Shown here: positions 60,804 to 64,000 of the stretch, in pieces
Layout: the number at the start of each line of letters is the position of its first letter
Position numbering within the stretch: position 1 is the stretch's first letter
Source: Saccharopolyspora_D taberi
Lineage (GTDB): Bacteria > Actinomycetota > Actinomycetes > Mycobacteriales > Pseudonocardiaceae
DNA: 64,000 nucleotides
Direction of reading: 5' to 3'
Assembly: GCF_039534165.1 (NCBI RefSeq)
Contig: NZ_BAAAUX010000006.1
Coordinates: 104,962-168,961 of the forward strand
The notes under the pieces: generated by a model
What the model was told of the DNA's origin: nothing
What the model saw: only the letters and a program-made list of their open reading frames with translations
Database searches by the model: none
Translations under genes and position numbers: made by a program

Positions 60804-61411
60804 GCAGGCTGCACCTGGTCGACTCCCGGCCGGTCCTGGCCTGGCGCTGGGACCGGCCCCTGCTGGCGATCTCCTCGGCCGCGCACGGCGGCGGGATCGG
60901 TGAGCGGGACTGGGTCGTCAACGCGACCGTCGTCCGCGACTACTCCCATCCCGACCCGTCCGCGCACGTCCGGGAGATCGCGGCGGAGATCGGGCTGACC
61001 GGCTCCGGGGTCGGGATGCTCACCGCCGTCGACGTGCGGCACGAGGTCACCTCCGCCGACTCCGGGGTCCGCGCGAGCGTGACCACCGGGGTCTCGCATC
61101 CGATCTGGGCCGCCGCCCCGGAGCGGGAAGTGGCGTGGGAGCCCGGGACCATCAACGCGATCTGCTGGTCGCCGGTGCGGCTCAGCGAGGCCGCGCTGGT
61201 CAACGCGATCGCCACCGTCGCGGAGGCCAAGGCGCAGGCGCTGCTCGAGTCCGGCGTCAACGGCACCGGCACGGTCACGGACGCGACGACGGTGCTGTGC
61301 CCGCTCGACGGCGAAGCCGAGAGCTACGGCGGACCGCGCTCCCGCGTCGGTTCCGCGCTTGCCCGCGCGGTGCACGCGGCCGTCGCCGCAGGGCTGCGTG
61401 CTTCGGCGTGA
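60800..61411 (+). CDS. cbiZ: adenosylcobinamide amidohydrolase (CbiZ family)
   Basis: A 203-residue protein with the CbiZ pattern LAISSAAHGGGIGERDWVVNATV, then VGMLTAVDVRHEV, SVTTGVSHPIWAA, GTINAICWSPVRLSEAALVNA and a C-terminal TVTDATTVLCP. CbiZ hydrolyses adenosylcobinamide to adenosylcobyric acid in corrinoid salvage. GTG 60800 overlaps the HMG-CoA lyase stop, so the two are translationally coupled. No other cobalamin genes are nearby, and the coupling to a lyase gene is unusual. Confidence 0.87.
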   Translation: MSRLHLVDSRPVLAWRWDRPLLAISSAAHGGGIGERDWVVNATVVRDYSHPDPSAHVREIAAEIGLTGSGVGMLTAVDVRHEVTSADSGVRASVTTGVSHPIWAAAPEREVAWEPGTINAICWSPVRLSEAALVNAIATVAEAKAQALLESGVNGTGTVTDATTVLCPLDGEAESYGGPRSRVGSALARAVHAAVAAGLRASA

Positions 61412-61431
61412 CGGGTGCTTCGGCGTGAGCG

Positions 61432-61881
61432 TCAGTCCGCGTCTCTGGTGCCAAACATCCCGACGAAGGAGAAGCGCAGCACGCGGTCGCCGCCGCGGTC
61501 GGCCGTGCCGGTGATCTCGACCAGGCCGAGGTTGGGCCTGCTGTGCGAGCGGCGGGCGCCGGTCACCTCCAGCTGGAAGTGCAGGACGTCGCCGGGGAAC
61601 ACCGGTGCCAGCCATGAGAGCTCGTTGCCGCCGGGCGAGCCCTGCGAAGTCGAGTCGGCGAGCACGTTGTCGACGTAGGCGCGCATGAACAGCGACGCGG
61701 TGAACCAGCCCGACGCGCACAGGCCGCCGAGCACCGAGTTCCGGCCGGCCTCCTCGTCGAGGTGGAACGGCTGCGGGTCGAACCGGGCCGCGAAGGCGAC
61801 CATCTCGTCCCGGTCGACCTCGACCTTGCCGAGGTCGATCACGCGGCCGGGGGTGAGGTCTTCGTAAGCGATGCGGGCCAT
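61432..61881 (-). CDS. MaoC-like dehydratase/hydratase family protein
   Basis: A 149-residue hot-dog-fold protein. FDPQPFHLDEEA (Asp35 and His40 are the hydratase-2 catalytic pair), GGLCASGWFTASLFMR and a final strand FSFVGMFG fit MaoC/(R)-specific enoyl-CoA hydratases. It is the single-domain length. It is convergent with cbiZ and divergent from the ESX-like operon. Its substrate is likely an acyl-CoA, unresolved. Confidence 0.88.
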   Translation of the reverse strand: MARIAYEDLTPGRVIDLGKVEVDRDEMVAFAARFDPQPFHLDEEAGRNSVLGGLCASGWFTASLFMRAYVDNVLADSTSQGSPGGNELSWLAPVFPGDVLHFQLEVTGARRSHSRPNLGLVEITGTADRGGDRVLRFSFVGMFGTRDAD

Positions 61882-61926
61882 TTCGCCATCCTGTCAGCCC
61901 TTCCGGAGCCCCGGTGCTGAGACTGT

Positions 61927-61939
61927 GCTCACAGTGAGC
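61927..61939. promoter_or_regulatory. palindrome between MaoC-like gene and the EbfC-like operon
   Basis: GCTCAC-A-GTGAGC is a perfect inverted repeat in the 188-bp divergent gap. Candidate operator; regulator unknown. Confidence 0.4.
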
Positions 61940-62069
61940 GGTGCCGTCAACCCATCGGCCGGGACGTGGAACCATTCGGCCGTGGCGCGCGTCGAAGTTC
62001 TCAAGCCGCGCTCGTGCACCGCCACCGGCCTGCCGACCGAGACCAGCCCGCGAGGAAGGGAGAGCGGCC

Positions 62070-62492
62070 GTGCCCAGCGATCACCGCGCCGAAGTGGAGC
62101 AGTTGATGGCCGACTACCGGCGAAGCCGGGAGCGGCTCGACGAGACCAGGCGGGAACTGGCCGAGATCACCGAAACCTCGGCCAGCGCCGACGGTGCGGT
62201 CCGGGTCACCGTCGGTTCCCGGGGAGGACTGCTCGGCCTGGACCTCTCCGACGACGTCTACGAGCGCTACCGGCCCGCGCGCCTGTCCGCGCTGATCATG
62301 CGGCTGACCGCGGAGGCGACCACTGCCGCCGCGCGCCGCGCCGCGGACGCGCTCGCGCCGATCGTGCCCGAGGGCACCGACCCCGACCTGCTGCTGGGGG
62401 AACCGCGAATTCCGGTCGTGCGCAACGAAACCCCGCGCGTCGACGACAATGCCGATGACGACTTCAGCGCGGTGGATTGGACCCGATCATGA
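62070..62492 (+). CDS. YbaB/EbfC-family-like protein of an ESX-associated cluster
   Basis: A 140-residue protein with an N-terminal helix (AEVEQLMADYRRSRERLDETRRELAEI in part) and the beta-stranded core VRVTVGSRGGLLGLDLSDD of the YbaB/EbfC fold, with an acidic tail. GTG 62070 follows GAGGAAGGGAG. In actinobacteria such genes often lead ESX-like operons; the next gene overlaps its stop (ATGA). A nucleoid or chaperone-like role is unproven. Confidence 0.78.
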   Translation: MPSDHRAEVEQLMADYRRSRERLDETRRELAEITETSASADGAVRVTVGSRGGLLGLDLSDDVYERYRPARLSALIMRLTAEATTAAARRAADALAPIVPEGTDPDLLLGEPRIPVVRNETPRVDDNADDDFSAVDWTRS

Positions 62493-62809
62493 ACGGCTTC
62501 CGCGGCGATCCGGAACAGCTGGCGAAGCGGGCGGCCGAGTTCGAGGAGCACGCGGGCCGGGCGCAGCGGATCAGCGCGGACCTGCGCGGCGCCGTGGATT
62601 CCGCGGGCGAGTGCTGGGGACGCGACGCCATCGGAGCGAGCTTCGCCGCGACCCACCAGGAACGAGCGCGGCGGACCGCCGACGAGCTGGCGGCGATGGG
62701 CGGGCGGCTGCGCGACCTCGGCGCGAAGTTCGGCGGTGCCGCCGCGGAGTACCGGCAGGTCGACGCCGGGCAGGCCGAGGAGCTCGGCCGGACCACCGGA
62801 CAGGGGTGA
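62489..62809 (+). CDS. EspC/WXG100-like type VII secretion target
   Basis: A 106-residue two-helix protein: FRGDPEQLAKRAAEFEEHAGR, a CWGRDAIGASFAATH turn resembling the WxG bend, and a second helix TADELAAMGGRLRDLGAKF. This matches the EspC-type ESX export family. ATG 62489 overlaps the upstream stop (ATGA), and its own stop overlaps the next gene (GTGA), giving three coupled genes. Confidence 0.78.
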   Translation: MNGFRGDPEQLAKRAAEFEEHAGRAQRISADLRGAVDSAGECWGRDAIGASFAATHQERARRTADELAAMGGRLRDLGAKFGGAAAEYRQVDAGQAEELGRTTGQG

Positions 62810-64000
62810 GCAGCATGGGGATCGAGCTACCCGCCGAACTCCGGGAGGCCGCCGCGCGCGCGGGCGCGCGCTGGCCGGAGGGCGACGAGGACCTGATGCG
62901 CGAGTCGGCGACGGCGTGGCGGGACGCCGCGCGAGCGGTGGACTCGCTCGCCCGCGAGTCCGACGGGTCCGCGCAGGGCGCGCTGGCGGCGTTCGAGGGC
63001 GAAGCCTCCGACGCGGCGCGCCGGGAGTGGGACCGGTTCGCCACCGGGGACGGGCCGCTGCCGCGGTCGGCCAAGGAGTGCCTGGCCGCGGCCGACCGGC
63101 TCGACCACGCGGCCGAGCAGATCGGCGCGGCGAAGGCCCAGATGGTGCGCGAACTGGTGGCGCTGGCTCGGAACACCGACGCCGCGCAGCAGGCCGCGGC
63201 GGCGGGGAACCCGCAGGCGCTGGCCGGGCTGGAGGCGGCGGTCCGGGGTGCCGCGGCCGGGGTGGGACAGGTGCACGACACCCTGACCAGGGCGGTGGAC
63301 ATCGACAGCGGGGTCACCGTGGAGCCCGGGCGGCCGGTCGGGGTGCTCTCGTCCACAGTGGATGGTGTCGGGGCGGTGGGTTCCGGCGCTGCCGGGGCGG
63401 CGGGTTCCGGCGGCGCCGTTGGCGGAGTCGGCGCCGTTGCTGGGGGCGCGGCTGGTGGTGCAGGGGCGCTGGCGGGCGGCGTGGCTGGTGCGGTTGCCGG
63501 TGACGGCGGTGTGGGTTCGGTCGTCGGAGGGGTTGCCGACGGCGTGGGTTCGGCCGCGAGTGGTGCTGCTGGCGGTGTGGGTTCGGTCGCCGGAGGTGCG
63601 GCGGACGGCGTGAGATCGGTGGCGGCAGGTGCTGCGGACGGCGTGAGTTCCGTGGCGGACGGAGCGGCTGGCGGTGTCGGTTCGATCGCCGGTGATGGTG
63701 CGGCCGGTTCGGTCGCCGGGGGCGTTGCCGACGGCGTGGGTTCTGTTGCGGCTGGTGCTGCGGGCGGTGTGGGCGCGGTCGCCGGAGGTGCTGCGGACGG
63801 CGTGGGTTCGGTCGCGGACGGAGCGGCTCGTGGTGTGGGGTCGGTCGCCGGTGGTGCGGCCGATGGCGTTGGTTCTGCCGCCGCTGGTGCCGCGGACGGT
63901 GCGGGTTCTCTTGCCGCCGGGGCGGCTGGGGGCGTCCGCTCGGTCGCGGACGGTGCCGCCGGGGCGGTCGCGGACGGCGGCGTCGTCGGCGAGGTCGCCG
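62806..64000 (+). CDS. large ESX-associated protein with 11-residue repeats (3' end outside window)
   Basis: The frame from GTG 62806 (or ATG 62815) runs open to the edge, 398 residues so far. The first 170 residues are helical, with ESATAWRDAARAVDSLA and WDRFATGDGPLP, like the N-terminal domain of ESX-exported or polymorphic-toxin proteins. From 63517 to the edge it is made of about 14 repeats of 11 residues such as SVAGGAADGVG. Eleven-residue periodicity suggests an elongated amphipathic helix or a glycine-rich flexible arm. The C-terminal effector domain, if any, is not visible. Confidence 0.72.
   Translation, partial: MSSMGIELPAELREAAARAGARWPEGDEDLMRESATAWRDAARAVDSLARESDGSAQGALAAFEGEASDAARREWDRFATGDGPLPRSAKECLAAADRLDHAAEQIGAAKAQMVRELVALARNTDAAQQAAAAGNPQALAGLEAAVRGAAAGVGQVHDTLTRAVDIDSGVTVEPGRPVGVLSSTVDGVGAVGSGAAGAAGSGGAVGGVGAVAGGAAGGAGALAGGVAGAVAGDGGVGSVVGGVADGVGSAASGAAGGVGSVAGGAADGVRSVAAGAADGVSSVADGAAGGVGSIAGDGAAGSVAGGVADGVGSVAAGAAGGVGAVAGGAADGVGSVADGAARGVGSVAGGAADGVGSAAAGAADGAGSLAAGAAGGVRSVADGAAGAVADGGVVGEVA
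63517..64000 (+). repeat. 33-bp tandem repeats encoding undecapeptides
   Basis: About 14 in-frame copies of a 33-bp unit (S-V-A-x-G-A-A-D/G-G-V-G) with mostly synonymous or conservative differences; copy 6 is two codons shorter. It continues past the window. Confidence 0.85.

Overview
The window is very GC-rich, with strong G/C bias at third codon positions, frequent GTG/TTG starts and many ATGA/GTGA overlaps. It encodes type VII (ESX) secretion accessory proteins, a DUF3558 lipoprotein, an EbfC/EspC-type cluster and an S-adenosyl methyltransferase of the actinobacterial PF04672 type, and it carries DasR-like and CebR-like operators. Together these point to an actinomycete of the Pseudonocardiaceae (for example a Saccharopolyspora or Amycolatopsis relative). 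The genus is an inference. No rRNA, tRNA, CRISPR array, insertion sequence or replication origin was seen.

Layout. 1-5 kb: tail of a WD40-like protein, a proline-repeat membrane protein, a zinc formaldehyde/alcohol dehydrogenase, and a divergent FAD monooxygenase/TetR pair sharing an operator array. 5-13 kb: upp, a secreted GH18 chitinase with chitinase-type direct repeats, a CopG/Doc-like toxin-antitoxin pair, a glycosyltransferase, a membrane-anchored phosphate-binding-like protein, a flavodoxin-like protein and a methyltransferase. 13-25 kb: phosphosugar mutase and purine nucleoside phosphorylase, a Ser/Thr kinase, a complete seven-gene Mrp (MrpA-G) Na+/H+ antiporter operon and an aminoglycoside-kinase-like gene. 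25-36 kb: two M20 amidohydrolases behind a strongly structured leader, a polyol-type island (two FGGY kinases, a HAD phosphatase, a DeoR regulator), a gamma-glutamylcyclotransferase, LpdA-like quinone reductase and a DCC thioredoxin-like protein. 36-41 kb: a TPR protein whose 3' end appears to have seeded about 580 bp of degenerate tandem repeats, a metallo-beta-lactamase-fold protein, a macrolide glycosyltransferase with a candidate attenuator leader, FKBP and a small secreted protein. 41-47 kb: glycerol regulon (glpF, glpK, DeoR regulator, glpD). 47-50 kb: EspG/PPE-like/PE-like ESX satellites, lipoprotein and DUF1707 protein. 50-54 kb: dicarboxylate/amino-acid symporter preceded by a hidden Cys-containing leader peptide, Maf and a secreted S1 protease. 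54-64 kb: S15 X-Pro peptidase, GH3 beta-glucosidase with a CebR-like box, BirA, PH-domain membrane protein, HMG-CoA lyase, CbiZ, MaoC-like protein, and an EbfC/EspC-like operon leading into a long protein with 11-residue repeats cut by the window edge.

Backbone and islands. upp, pmmB, deoD, amiB1/amiA1, the Rv3304-like gene, lpdA, glpD, maf, birA and the PH-domain gene keep the order and relative orientation of Mycobacterium tuberculosis Rv3309c down to Rv3278c (recalled from general knowledge). The chitinase, toxin-antitoxin, Mrp, FGGY, ESX and hydrolase genes lie between these anchors as accessory insertions.

How the genes work together. Secreted chitinase, protease, X-Pro peptidase and beta-glucosidase form a saprophytic polymer-degrading set, at least two of them with sugar-responsive operators. 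The glp and FGGY clusters feed glycerol/polyol phosphates to central metabolism. Mrp supports sodium and alkali tolerance. The monooxygenase, aminoglycoside-type kinase and macrolide glycosyltransferase are plausible drug-modifying functions.
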